Program-made: the position numbers and the translations under genes
The notes under the pieces: model-generated
The model's input: only the letters and a program-made list of their open reading frames with translations
Told to the model about the DNA's origin: nothing
Database searches by the model: none
Origin: Ignavibacteriales bacterium
GTDB taxonomy: Bacteria; Bacteroidota; Ignavibacteria; UBA10030; F1-140-MAGs086
NCBI GenBank assembly: GCA_018335975.1
Contig: JAGXRH010000160.1
Coordinates: 1-44,402, forward strand
DNA: 44,402 nt
Direction of reading: 5' to 3'
Shown here: positions 6,841 through 15,690 of the stretch, piece after piece
Numbering within the stretch: the stretch's first letter is position 1
Layout: each line of letters opens with the position of its first letter

Positions 6841-7428
6841 TTACACATTAACAATCTTCTCTTCGTAATCAGCGGGGGAGGTAATGTTATCTATAACGCT
6901 TCGTTCAATGATGTGTATTTCATCAACATCCGCATTATGTTTATGAAGAATGTACCTCACACCAATTTCTACCGGAGCATTTTTTATTTCCCCCCATAAC
7001 GATTTTGCAAAGATCGTCGGATGTCCCCGTTTTCCGTTATACACCGGTACGATAATCCTTTTCTCGCTTCGATAAAATTCCTGAATGAGATTTTTTACGA
7101 TATCAACTGAAACAGATGGATGGTCAACAGGGAAAATCATTGCACCGTCAAAAATCTTTTCGTCGAGCGCGTTCAATCCAACAATAACCGACGAAAGTTG
7201 ACCTTGTTCCCAATCGTTATTTATTACAATCCTGCCACTGAACCAGTGTAACGTATTTGAAATAGTATTTGCATCAGCCCCTAATACAACAACAATCTCC
7301 CCTACTTCACTTGCTTGTAACACGTTTATGATATGTTCAAGAAACGTCTTCTCTCCGATTTTTAACAACGCCTTGGGAGTTCCCATTCGTGATGATTTTC
7401 CCGCAGCAAGTATAATTGCAGCAATCAT
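6841..7428 (-). CDS. mocA: Molybdenum cofactor cytidylyltransferase-like (MocA family)
   Basis: 195 residues, the normal size. The nucleotidyltransferase signature LAAGKSSRMGTPKALL is at residues 7-22. FPVDHPSV near residue 98 gives the metal-binding Asp, and GHPTIF near residue 133 is typical of the MocA/MobA-like group. These enzymes attach CMP to molybdopterin for xanthine-oxidase-family enzymes. It lies 29 bases downstream of the FAD subunit of 4-hydroxybenzoyl-CoA reductase, whose cofactor is molybdopterin cytosine dinucleotide, so it most likely serves that enzyme. It is the last gene of the long minus-strand run, 85 bases from the integrative element. Confidence 0.85.
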   Translation of the reverse strand: MIAAIILAAGKSSRMGTPKALLKIGEKTFLEHIINVLQASEVGEIVVVLGADANTISNTLHWFSGRIVINNDWEQGQLSSVIVGLNALDEKIFDGAMIFPVDHPSVSVDIVKNLIQEFYRSEKRIIVPVYNGKRGHPTIFAKSLWGEIKNAPVEIGVRYILHKHNADVDEIHIIERSVIDNITSPADYEEKIVNV

Positions 7429-7457
7429 TTTCGAGGATAATCGTAATTATTTTGTTT

Positions 7458-8444
7458 TCATAAATTCGTAACTAAAGTAGATAATGTTCTTTTCACCAGC
7501 AAACCCACCATTTTCTTCCTATAATTCACAGCACCATCAACATTCGGCATTGGATGAACATGTGTAGAAATTTCATTTGCAACTTCTTCGATTTTTTTTT
7601 CTGAAACATTCTCTCCGATTAGTTTTTGGGCAATGGTATCAACGATAATCGGTGAGCTCGAAATTGCACCAATAACTATGTTCGCTTTTTCACAAATATT
7701 TTTAGAACTGAATGTTAGTTCAACTCCAACATTAGCAATCGCAAAGTCAGTAGAATTACGCGCTCGTATTTTTCCGTGCGCAGATTTAATTTTTTCATTG
7801 AAAGGAATTGAAACGGAAGAAAGTATTTCTGATTGAAACAGCGATACATGATTCTTTCCATCGTCGTTGTATAATCTTGAAAGTGGAATTTTGAGTGTGG
7901 ATTGTGAACTGTGTAGTTCCACATTTGCATCGAGAGCGATGAGTAATGGTGCAAGGTCGGAAGAAAATACAGCAGTGCAGCGAGATAATTCAGGTGCAGC
8001 GTGACAAATCCCGTTTCCGTATTTCAAACAATTGCCCAGCGAGTTTCTCCAAAAATCAGATTGGTCGTAATAAAAACACCGTGTGTTCAAACATAAATTT
8101 CCACCAATGGTAGCGTGATTTCTAATTTGCGGAGATGCAATAGATTTTACAGCATCAATGATGGAAGGAAAATGTTTTTGAATGTTTGTATTGTGTTCAA
8201 TTTCAGAAAGCGTACACATCGCCCCAATCTTTAATCCTTCTTTACGTGAAAATGTTATTTGCTGCAACTCATGTATTTTCCCAAGCCACAAAATGTTTTT
8301 CGGTTGAACTGTTTCCTGTTTCATCCCAACAACTAAATCCGTTCCACCCGCAAGAATCTTTGTTTGTCCGTTTGAAGAGAGAATTTTTTTCGCTTCTTGT
8401 AACGAAGTTGGCGAGTGAAATTCAAATTTGCGTAATCGAATCAT
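7458..8444 (-). CDS. hcrB: 4-Hydroxybenzoyl-CoA reductase, FAD/[4Fe-4S] subunit
   Basis: 328 residues of the FAD-binding subunit type (LAGGTDLVVGM at 31-41; ATIGGNLCLNTR near 111). It carries an extra loop with Cys at 123, 139, 147 and 156. The spacing matches, as I recall it, the four cysteines that hold an additional [4Fe-4S] cluster in Thauera HcrB. That loop separates 4-hydroxybenzoyl-CoA reductases from ordinary xanthine dehydrogenases and is the main reason for this call. The enzyme reductively removes the para hydroxyl group of 4-hydroxybenzoyl-CoA using low-potential electrons. Its ATG overlaps the stop of the fused HcrC-HcrA gene (ATGA), so the two are coupled. Confidence 0.88.
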   Translation of the reverse strand: MIRLRKFEFHSPTSLQEAKKILSSNGQTKILAGGTDLVVGMKQETVQPKNILWLGKIHELQQITFSRKEGLKIGAMCTLSEIEHNTNIQKHFPSIIDAVKSIASPQIRNHATIGGNLCLNTRCFYYDQSDFWRNSLGNCLKYGNGICHAAPELSRCTAVFSSDLAPLLIALDANVELHSSQSTLKIPLSRLYNDDGKNHVSLFQSEILSSVSIPFNEKIKSAHGKIRARNSTDFAIANVGVELTFSSKNICEKANIVIGAISSSPIIVDTIAQKLIGENVSEKKIEEVANEISTHVHPMPNVDGAVNYRKKMVGLLVKRTLSTLVTNL

Positions 8445-11311
8445 AACGCTTCTGCGAATACTTTTTCTGTTTTGAAGGAACGTTTCTTTTCCTCCATCGC
8501 TTTCAAAATATTTTCAGGAAGAAAAGGAACGTTGTGCATACGAATCCCAACAGCATCGTATATCGCATTTGCAATAGCGGGAATCACTGCAAGCAACGGA
8601 CCTTCGCCTGCTTCTTTTGCGCCAAGCGGTCCTTCGGGGTCGTTGGTTTCAACAATAAATGTTTCAATATCCGGTGTGTCGAGCGATGTTGGAGTTTTGT
8701 AATCGAGAAGTGAAGATGATTTTAGCAAACCGCCGAAGGTATCTTTCATATTTTTTGTATACGACATTTTTTCATACAACGCTTCTCCGATTCCCATATA
8801 CACGCTTCCTTCAATTTGTCCTTCGACTAAAGTTTTGTTCAACGCTTTTCCGCAATCGTGCGCTGACCACACTTTGTGAATTTTCACCTGTCCCGTTTCT
8901 TCATCAACTTCAAGTTCAACAACGTGCGCCGTAAAACTGTATGATGGTGATGGTCCTGCGCCTGCACCTTTATAAGTTCCTCCAAGTTTTGGTGGTGTGT
9001 ATGAACCAACTGCAGAAAGCGTTCCGAATTTTTGTTCTGCTAATCTCACTGCTTCGATAAAAGAAATATTTTTCGATGGATCATTTGCAACAAAATAATT
9101 TCCATTCTTTGCTAACAAATTTTCACTTGTGGTTTCAAACTTTTCTGCAACGACTTCAAAAATTTTCTTTCGTAATTCTTTTGCTGCAGATAGCACTGCG
9201 TTTCCAGCCATAAATGTAACGCGGCTCGAATAACTTCCCAAATCAACGGGAGTCAAATCAGTGTCCGCTTCGTACACTTTTACATCGCTAATATTTACGC
9301 CAAGAGTTTTTGCAGCGAGAGAAGCAAGAACAGTATTCGAACCTTGCCCAATATCCGACGAACCACAAAACACAGTAACACCGCCGCCTCTATCAATTTT
9401 TACAATCGCTCCACTATGCGGAAGTCCAAGCCAGTTAATTTCTTTTCCGGCACCACTGATATATGCGCTTGTTGCAATTCCAATTCCACGCCCGCGCGGA
9501 AGTTTTCCTTTTTTATTTTTCCAATCGGATGCTTTCAAAACTTTTTCGATACACTCTTTGATTCCACAACTTGTAACACGAAGCGAATTGATTGTCGTCG
9601 AATTTGGTTCGACAAAATTTTTCAGCCGCAACTCAGCAGAATCCATTCCAAGTTCTTCTGCAATTTTATCGAGTTGAACTTCAAACGCAAAACGTGGTTG
9701 CACAGCGCCGTGTCCGCGTTTTGGTCCACACGGAGGTTTGTTTGTGTACACGCGCGTGCTATCAAATTTATAATGCGGAATTTTATACGGCAGCGTGAGT
9801 AATTGTCCTGAATAATACGTCGTGATAATACCATAACTTCCATACGCGCCGCCATCGAGCAATGCTTTATATTGAATTGCGGTAATTGTTCCATCATTTT
9901 TCACGCCCGTTTTCAACCACATTTTTGTTGCGTGCCGTCCGCGATGAGAATAAAAAACTTCTTCGCGCGTGTAAGTAATTTTTACCGGTCGTCCCGTTTT
10001 GATGGAAAGAAAAGCGGCGCAGAATTCCAACGCAAACGGTTCACTCTTTCCGCCGAATCCACCGCCCAGATGCAGTTTGATTACCCGAATATGGCTTGCC
10101 GGCATTTCCAAAACTTTTGCAAGTGTGCGATGAACATAATGCGGCGTTTGGGTTGATGACCACAACGTGAGATTTCCATCTTTAAAATTATTTGAAGTAG
10201 CAGATGGTTCATATGTTGCAACAGCGGAATGTGGTTCGAGCATTGCGTGTGTGTTGGAGTCATAAAAGAATTCATCTTCACGAATGTAATCTGCTTCTGC
10301 AAAACCTTCTTCAACTTTTCCGAATTCCAACTCAACATTTTTTGCGACGTTGTTTTCGTATTTCGAGTCATTGTGAATTTTTGGAAAAGTATTTTTCAAC
10401 GCATCTTCAACGGTAAGTATAGCAGGAAGAATTTCATACCGCACATCAATCAACTTCAATGCTTCCTGTGCGGTGAATTCATCAATTGCCGCAACTGCCG
10501 CAACACCATCGCCGATGAATCGAACTTTATCAATACACAGCGCCGTTTCATCCTGACTTGAAGGAAGAACGCCGTACTTGATTGGTAATTCTTTTCCCGT
10601 TATTATGGCAATAACGCCGGGAAGTTGTTCTGCTTTTGTTGTATCAATGGAAAGAATGTGAGCGTGAGCGTACGGACTACGAAGAATTTTTCCGAACAAC
10701 ATTCGCGGAAGAAAAATATCATCAGTGAATTGAGCGGAACCGGTAACTTTCGGAACGCCGTCAACTTTAATTTCGGATTGTGATTCGTGATTCGTGGTTC
10801 GTAAATCGTTCTGCGGAGCGCTCACTGCTAATTGCTGATTGCTATAGTCTTTAACCGCTTCTACTATTTTTTTATATCCTGTACAGCGACAAAGATTTCC
10901 AGAAAGTTCTTCACGAATTTGCTGATTGCTGACTGCTGATTGCTTATTGCTCATTGCTGACAAAACCATTCCCGATGTGCAAAATCCGCATTGCAACGCA
11001 CCGTGTTCAAGAAATGATTTTTGTAATGGATGAAGATTTCCATTTTCCGCAACTCCTTCAATTGTTTGAATTGAACTTCCATCGCAAGTAATTGCAAGAG
11101 TGATACACGAGAGAATTGGTTTGCCGTCAACAAGGACTGTGCAAGCGCCACAATCACCGGTGTCGCAACCAATTTTTGTTCCGGTCAAATGCAATTGCTC
11201 GCGCAAAACTTCTGCAAGCGTCCATTGCGGTTCAATTGCGATTTCTTTTTTTTCGCCGTTGATGGTTAGTGTAACAAAGCGACTTGACATCTTTATATTT
11301 TCAGAGTTCAT
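8441..11311 (-). CDS. hcrCA: 4-Hydroxybenzoyl-CoA reductase, fused [2Fe-2S] and molybdenum subunits
   Basis: 956 residues joining two normally separate subunits. Residues 10-85 are a plant-type ferredoxin domain (C49, C54, C57, C69). Residues 86-155 are the second [2Fe-2S] domain (C108, C111, C141, C143). From about 180 to the end is the molybdopterin-binding subunit, with GGGFGGK and VFCGSSDIGQGSNT motifs and a C-terminal GEGP with the expected catalytic Glu. Together with the HcrB-type neighbour this points to 4-hydroxybenzoyl-CoA reductase. Residues about 119-131 and 157-180 are encoded by the heptad repeat found elsewhere in the window; the second forms the interdomain linker. Another xanthine-oxidase-family aryl substrate cannot be excluded. 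Confidence 0.85.
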   Translation of the reverse strand: MNSENIKMSSRFVTLTINGEKKEIAIEPQWTLAEVLREQLHLTGTKIGCDTGDCGACTVLVDGKPILSCITLAITCDGSSIQTIEGVAENGNLHPLQKSFLEHGALQCGFCTSGMVLSAMSNKQSAVSNQQIREELSGNLCRCTGYKKIVEAVKDYSNQQLAVSAPQNDLRTTNHESQSEIKVDGVPKVTGSAQFTDDIFLPRMLFGKILRSPYAHAHILSIDTTKAEQLPGVIAIITGKELPIKYGVLPSSQDETALCIDKVRFIGDGVAAVAAIDEFTAQEALKLIDVRYEILPAILTVEDALKNTFPKIHNDSKYENNVAKNVELEFGKVEEGFAEADYIREDEFFYDSNTHAMLEPHSAVATYEPSATSNNFKDGNLTLWSSTQTPHYVHRTLAKVLEMPASHIRVIKLHLGGGFGGKSEPFALEFCAAFLSIKTGRPVKITYTREEVFYSHRGRHATKMWLKTGVKNDGTITAIQYKALLDGGAYGSYGIITTYYSGQLLTLPYKIPHYKFDSTRVYTNKPPCGPKRGHGAVQPRFAFEVQLDKIAEELGMDSAELRLKNFVEPNSTTINSLRVTSCGIKECIEKVLKASDWKNKKGKLPRGRGIGIATSAYISGAGKEINWLGLPHSGAIVKIDRGGGVTVFCGSSDIGQGSNTVLASLAAKTLGVNISDVKVYEADTDLTPVDLGSYSSRVTFMAGNAVLSAAKELRKKIFEVVAEKFETTSENLLAKNGNYFVANDPSKNISFIEAVRLAEQKFGTLSAVGSYTPPKLGGTYKGAGAGPSPSYSFTAHVVELEVDEETGQVKIHKVWSAHDCGKALNKTLVEGQIEGSVYMGIGEALYEKMSYTKNMKDTFGGLLKSSSLLDYKTPTSLDTPDIETFIVETNDPEGPLGAKEAGEGPLLAVIPAIANAIYDAVGIRMHNVPFLPENILKAMEEKKRSFKTEKVFAEAL
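10773..10846. repeat. Heptad repeat inside hcrCA (linker)
   Basis: Successive 7-bp units such as GATTCGT, GATTCGT, GGTTCGT, and then CTAATTG, CTGATTG. It encodes residues of about 157-180, the linker between iron-sulfur and molybdenum parts. Confidence 0.65.
10917..10962. repeat. Heptad repeat inside hcrCA (second [2Fe-2S] domain)
   Basis: Units GCTGATT, GCTGACT, GCTGATT, GCTTATT, GCTCATT. They encode the stretch SNKQSAVSNQQ between the second cysteine pair motif (CGFC) and CRC. Confidence 0.7.
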
Positions 11312-11344
11312 TCTACTGAAAGTTTCTTTAAGAATGTTACGAAA

Positions 11345-11929
11345 TCACATCCACCCGAAACGATTCAAGCGTTTGTAATTTCCCCACGCAAATAAACCAA
11401 CCAATGCAATTAACACTATTGTGAGAAATGGTTCGTACACGGAATACACTTGCAACCCTAAAACAATAATCGTTAGAACAATAAAAAGACAAAACGATGC
11501 CAACTTTTTTCTGCGAGCACGGAGCGGTTTTAATTGTGCCATTATATTTTCCGGAGGTACGCTGTTCGGTTCGATGTTTGCGATGAGAGCTTCAATACGC
11601 GGTTGAAGTTTGAGATGAACGTACGAGAGTAATCCGACAAGAAGAAATAAGAGAATTGTTTTCAGAAAAATAATCCAATTCATCCACAGCGATTCAATGC
11701 CGAGCGGACTGAAGAGTAACAATAATATTCCCGAAGCGAGAACCGACGATTGAAACACAAAACATCGTGCCGCACCATGTTTGATAATATTTTCCATATA
11801 CCGGTCTGCATAATACTGAAACGCTGAACCAAAAAGCGTGCGCTCATTCACAACGATTAAGTTGAAGAGCGGGATTGACATAAAAACGAAACTGAGAACG
11901 TGCCAAAATTTTAAGAAGTCGTAAAGCAT
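11345..11929 (-). CDS. Integral membrane protein of unknown family
   Basis: 194 residues with four or five membrane segments: about 5-27, 57-80, 83-106, 142-162 and 165-183. A basic cytoplasmic loop (LKPLRARRKK) lies between the third and fourth. A His in the first helix (FWHVLSF) and another at the start of the conserved-looking IIKHGAARCF region could bind haem, as in small membrane cytochrome-like proteins, but no haem motif is certain. It lies between iorB and hcrCA, with short spacing on both sides, so it is probably co-transcribed. A role in electron transfer or as a membrane anchor for these redox enzymes is inference. Confidence 0.75.
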   Translation of the reverse strand: MLYDFLKFWHVLSFVFMSIPLFNLIVVNERTLFGSAFQYYADRYMENIIKHGAARCFVFQSSVLASGILLLLFSPLGIESLWMNWIIFLKTILLFLLVGLLSYVHLKLQPRIEALIANIEPNSVPPENIMAQLKPLRARRKKLASFCLFIVLTIIVLGLQVYSVYEPFLTIVLIALVGLFAWGNYKRLNRFGWM

Positions 11930-11948
11930 AATATTTTTTTTCTGTTAT

Positions 11949-12545
11949 TTACACAGATGAATATGTTAATTCTTTTCCTCTTTCAAATGCCTTCAAATTC
12001 AATTCCAAAATTTTCGGATTGAGATTTTCTTTCATCACAGCAAGCCAATGCTCATCAGCGATTTCCGTGTGTGAAGCCATTGCGCCGAGAAGGATTGTGT
12101 TTGCCGCGCGATAATTTCCCATTTCGCTTGCAATTGAAATGGCATCAATCGTTTGCACATTGTATCTTTTGCTCGAAAGAAATTCTTCAATATTCTGCGG
12201 ATACTCGACTTTTTTTTCTGTCATCGGTTGCGGCGAACGTTCTTCGTTGTTCAGTAAAATTATTCCGCCATCCTTCACATAATGCGCCCAGCGAAGTCCT
12301 TCCAATTTTTCAAGCGAAAGAAGAATATCAACATCACCGACTTTTGAAAGCGGCGAATACACTTTTTGAGAAAACCGCACGTGGCTTACAACACTTCCGC
12401 CGCGTTGAGCCGCTCCGTGAACTTCTGTTTTCTTTACATCGAATCCTGCGTGAATTGCGGCGCGGGCAGTGAGTTCCGAGATTAGTAAAATTCCTTGTCC
12501 GCCAACACCTGAGAAGAGAAGATTTTTTTTGATTGAGCTATTCAT
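11949..12545 (-). CDS. iorB: Indolepyruvate ferredoxin oxidoreductase, beta subunit
   Basis: 198 residues, matching IorB (the pyruvate-ferredoxin-oxidoreductase gamma-domain fold). GVGGQGILL at 13-21 binds CoA or nucleotide, and EVHGAAQRGGSV near 41-52 is characteristic. It pairs with IorA, encoded 12 bases upstream, to convert arylpyruvates and related 2-oxo acids to acyl-CoA, CO2 and reduced ferredoxin. In this locus it may either feed arylacetyl-CoA units into the pathway or make the low-potential electrons that benzoyl-CoA reductase and 4-hydroxybenzoyl-CoA reductase need. Confidence 0.9.
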   Translation of the reverse strand: MNSSIKKNLLFSGVGGQGILLISELTARAAIHAGFDVKKTEVHGAAQRGGSVVSHVRFSQKVYSPLSKVGDVDILLSLEKLEGLRWAHYVKDGGIILLNNEERSPQPMTEKKVEYPQNIEEFLSSKRYNVQTIDAISIASEMGNYRAANTILLGAMASHTEIADEHWLAVMKENLNPKILELNLKAFERGKELTYSSV

Positions 12546-12557
12546 ATCGTTTGAAAA

Positions 12558-14327
12558 TTAATTTGTTGGAATCATTCGTATTGCATCGAAGTTACAAAGT
12601 TCCGCACATAAGTTGCAACCGATGCAACGTTCTTTGGAAATAAATGGAACTGACTGCGAGCCATCAATCGCGGGACAACCGATTTTCAAACATAAATCAC
12701 ATTCTTCACAAAGTTCATCAAGAATTTCATACGGATATCGCGTTTTTGCCTTTTCTTCTTCAATCAACACGCACGGACGGCGCGAGATGACAACAGCGGG
12801 TTCATTCAATGCCAGCGCTTCTTTCATTGCCGCTTCGGTTTCTTCCAAATCATACGGGTCAACAACGCGAATATGATTTACACCAATAGCGCGAATAAGT
12901 TGCTCGTAGTTAATTGCAAAAGTATCGAGATTGCGAACGGTTTTTCCCATTCCCGGATGCTGTTGATGTCCCGTCATTCCCGTTGTGGAATTATCCATCA
13001 ACACAATCGTTGTAATTCCTTTGTTGAAGACAATATCAATCAACGGAGCAATGCCGCTATGGAGAAATGTTCCATCGCCAATAACTGCGACAAGTTTTTT
13101 TCCCATTGTGTTGCGATGAACTTTTTCCATTCCAAACGCATTACCGATTCCCGAGCCCATGCAAAATGTTGTATCGAGCGCATTAAACGGAGGTAATGCA
13201 CCAAGCGTGTAACAACCAATATCGCCGGTAACAATTGTTTTAAGTTTGTGTAAAACATAATACACGCCGCTGTGTGGACAACCGGGGCACATCACGGGAG
13301 GTCGCGGAGGAATAGTAATTTCACTTTCAAAATTTTTCTGTTTGCCGTTTCCATTGAACGCGCGACTGACAATATCGGGTGAGAGTTCAAAAATATTTGT
13401 GAACATATCTTTGCCGGAAATATTTGTCAAGCCAAATGGATTTTTCACTCCGAGCAATCGAAGTTGTTCTTCAAGGAATGGCTCGAGTTCTTCAATCACA
13501 TAAATTTTTTCCACGCCATCGCAAAAATATTCAATCATTTTTTTCGGCAACGGGAAAATCATTCCGAGTTTTAAAAACGATGCATCGGGAAAAACTTCTT
13601 TTGCATATTCGTAACAAATGCCGCTGGTAATCACGCCGATTTTTTTGCTGTTCCATTCAATAGCGTTGAAAGGAAATGTTTCAGCAAATTCTTCCAACTT
13701 CTTCAAACGCTCTTCGATATTATTTCGCCAGCGTTTTCCCCAAATGGGAACAACATGTTTGTGCGGGTCTTGTTTATATTTTTGTGGCGGAGTTCGGTTC
13801 GGTTCGGAAAATTCAACGATGGATTTTGAATGTGAAGTGCGTGTTGTCGTTCGCAAAAAAACGGCAACATCAAATTGCTCACTGATGTCGAATGCAACTT
13901 TTACAAATTCTTTTGCTTCCTGACAATCAGAAGGTTCGAGCATCGGAATTTTTGCAAACTTAGCGAAGAAGCGATTGTCTTGTTCATTTTGCGAAGAATG
14001 CATTCCCGGGTCATCCGCAGTAATAACAACGAAACCACCGTTCACGCCGGAAAATGGCGTAACCATCAGCGAATCGAGCGCAACATTTACGCCAACGTGC
14101 TTCATCGAAACAAGTGAACGCGCTCCTGCGATTGATGCGCCATACGCAACATCGAACGCAACTTTTTCATTCGTTGACCACTCGACATCAACATCTTCGT
14201 AGCGGGCAAGATTCTCAATAATTTCCGTGCTTGGAGTTCCGGGGTATCCGCACGCAACGTGAATTCCCGCTTCCCACGCACCACGAGCAATTGCTTCGTT
14301 CCCCGATAAAAATTGTTTGTTGTTCAT
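12558..14327 (-). CDS. iorA: Indolepyruvate ferredoxin oxidoreductase, alpha subunit
   Basis: 589 residues, a usual IorA length. The N-terminal pyrimidine-binding domain starts with LSGNEAIARGAWEAGIHVACGYPGTPSTEI. The thiamine-diphosphate domain has CPGCPHSGVYYVL, then GDIGCYTLGALPP and the GDGTF ... MDNSTTGMTG motif (about 415-450). The C-terminus (about 535-589) is a ferredoxin domain with CEECDLCLKIGCP and CIGCNLCAELC, binding two [4Fe-4S] clusters. With IorB it oxidises aromatic 2-oxo acids. Other clusters of this pathway use 2-oxoglutarate:ferredoxin oxidoreductase to make reduced ferredoxin, so an equivalent role is plausible. The true substrate cannot be read from the sequence. Confidence 0.93.
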   Translation of the reverse strand: MNNKQFLSGNEAIARGAWEAGIHVACGYPGTPSTEIIENLARYEDVDVEWSTNEKVAFDVAYGASIAGARSLVSMKHVGVNVALDSLMVTPFSGVNGGFVVITADDPGMHSSQNEQDNRFFAKFAKIPMLEPSDCQEAKEFVKVAFDISEQFDVAVFLRTTTRTSHSKSIVEFSEPNRTPPQKYKQDPHKHVVPIWGKRWRNNIEERLKKLEEFAETFPFNAIEWNSKKIGVITSGICYEYAKEVFPDASFLKLGMIFPLPKKMIEYFCDGVEKIYVIEELEPFLEEQLRLLGVKNPFGLTNISGKDMFTNIFELSPDIVSRAFNGNGKQKNFESEITIPPRPPVMCPGCPHSGVYYVLHKLKTIVTGDIGCYTLGALPPFNALDTTFCMGSGIGNAFGMEKVHRNTMGKKLVAVIGDGTFLHSGIAPLIDIVFNKGITTIVLMDNSTTGMTGHQQHPGMGKTVRNLDTFAINYEQLIRAIGVNHIRVVDPYDLEETEAAMKEALALNEPAVVISRRPCVLIEEEKAKTRYPYEILDELCEECDLCLKIGCPAIDGSQSVPFISKERCIGCNLCAELCNFDAIRMIPTN

Positions 14328-14350
14328 TTTGCTTAGTCAAATAAAAATTT

Positions 14351-14410
14351 CTTTGTGTCTTGGTGACTTTGTGGTAAAAAATTTAAACACCAAGGCACCA
14401 AGACACAAAG
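14351..14410. repeat. 15-bp inverted repeat between acd and iorA
   Basis: CTTTGTGTCTTGGTG (14351-14365) pairs perfectly with CACCAAGACACAAAG (14396-14410), followed by TTTTT. A loosely periodic CACCAAG unit repeats inside. It may terminate transcription in one direction or be another dispersed repeat; a run of genes on both sides in the same direction argues against a strong terminator. Confidence 0.6.
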
Positions 14411-14455
14411 TTTTTACGAATTGAGTTTTGTAATTTATTTATGATTTGATATTTG

Positions 14456-15607
14456 TTATTTGGTGCTTTTCAATACGTCACGCGCAATCACGATATGTTG
14501 TATCTCATTCGTTCCTTCAAAAATACGATTGACACGCGCGTCGCGATACAAACGCTCAATCGGATACTCGCGCATATATCCCATTCCGCCGTGAATTTGC
14601 ATTGCTCTATCAGCAATTTTGCACACCGTTTCCGTTGCAACAAGTTTACAAATTGCAGATTCGCGTGAACACGGAATGTTATTATCAATCATCCACGCTG
14701 TGCGATAAATAATACTTTCCGTTTGATAAATTTCCGAAGCCATTTCCGCAAGCATAAATTGAATCGCTTGCTGCTCTGCAATCGGTTTTCCAAATTGCTT
14801 TCTCTCGTTTGCGTGTTTGATGCTGAGTTCCAACATTTCTTTTGATGAGCCGAGACATTGCGCTGCGAGACTCACCCGCGCGACATCCAGCGTTTCCATC
14901 GCAACCTTGAAACCGTTTCCAACTTCACCGAGAATATTTTCTTTCGGAACTTCGAGATTTTCAAAAAACAAATCCGTTGTATGCGAGCCGCGAATTCCCA
15001 TTTTCTTTTCCGGTTTCCCAGCGCGAAATCCGTTCCATTTATTTTCAACGATGAAAGATGTAATTCCTTTTACTCCTTTCGACGCATCTGTTATCGCAAA
15101 TACTACAATCACATCAGCAATGTTTCCGTTGGTGATGAATGTTTTATTTCCGTTGAGAAGAAAATTTTTTCCATTATCCACTGCGAATGTTTTCATCGAA
15201 GCGGCATCGGAACCGGCATTTGGTTCAGTGAGCGCAAATGCGGCGAGTAATTTTCCTTCTGCAAGCGGACGAAGATATTTTTGTTTTTGTTCTTCGTTAC
15301 CGCAAAGATAAATTGCCATCGCGCCAAGGGATTCGTGTCCACCGATAGTAACCGCAGTAGAATTACAACCACGAGCAATTTCTTCAAGCAAAATGCAATA
15401 ACCGATTTCACCAAATCCACCGCCGCCGTATTGTTCTGGAAAAACAACGCCGAGGAATCCGAGTTCTGCCGCTTTCGTAATTATGTCGAACGGCAATTCT
15501 TCTTTCTCATCAATCTCTGCTGCAAACGGTCGCACTTCGTTGTCGGTAAATTTCCGTGCAACGTCGCGCAGCATTTTTTGTTCTTCGGTGAAAGTGAAAT
15601 CGAGCAT
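14456..15607 (-). CDS. Acyl-CoA dehydrogenase, probable glutaryl-CoA dehydrogenase
   Basis: 383 residues, a complete short-chain acyl-CoA dehydrogenase. FALTEPNAGSDAASM (about 127-141) binds FAD, MQIHGGMGYM lies near 341-350, and IFEGTNEIQ holds the catalytic Glu near 367. It oxidises an acyl-CoA at the alpha-beta position and passes electrons to an electron-transfer flavoprotein, which is not in this window. In a benzoyl-CoA locus the expected enzyme is glutaryl-CoA dehydrogenase, which also decarboxylates to crotonyl-CoA. The EGTNEIQ form is closer to butyryl-CoA dehydrogenases than to the EGTHDIH-type of classic glutaryl-CoA dehydrogenases, so substrate and decarboxylation are uncertain. 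Confidence 0.88.
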   Translation of the reverse strand: MLDFTFTEEQKMLRDVARKFTDNEVRPFAAEIDEKEELPFDIITKAAELGFLGVVFPEQYGGGGFGEIGYCILLEEIARGCNSTAVTIGGHESLGAMAIYLCGNEEQKQKYLRPLAEGKLLAAFALTEPNAGSDAASMKTFAVDNGKNFLLNGNKTFITNGNIADVIVVFAITDASKGVKGITSFIVENKWNGFRAGKPEKKMGIRGSHTTDLFFENLEVPKENILGEVGNGFKVAMETLDVARVSLAAQCLGSSKEMLELSIKHANERKQFGKPIAEQQAIQFMLAEMASEIYQTESIIYRTAWMIDNNIPCSRESAICKLVATETVCKIADRAMQIHGGMGYMREYPIERLYRDARVNRIFEGTNEIQHIVIARDVLKSTK

Positions 15608-15620
15608 TTGTTTTTTTTTT

Positions 15621-15690
15621 CACCGCGAATTTGCACGGATGCTTCGCGGATATTCGCGAATTCAATCCGTGTAATCCGTGGTTAATATTT
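15621..15690. repeat. Dispersed repeat, copy 1
   Basis: Shares the core TTCGCGGATATTC[G/A]CGAATTCAATC[C/T]GTG and a final CGGTTAAT-like end with 20607-20695. It fills most of the junction between had and acd and is built of short GAATTC/CGGAT-type units. Confidence 0.65.

Noticed and set aside
8441-11311. Ordinary xanthine dehydrogenase
   Set aside because: The neighbouring FAD subunit has the four-cysteine loop of 4-hydroxybenzoyl-CoA reductase, and the genes lie beside the benzoyl-CoA pathway, with no purine genes near.
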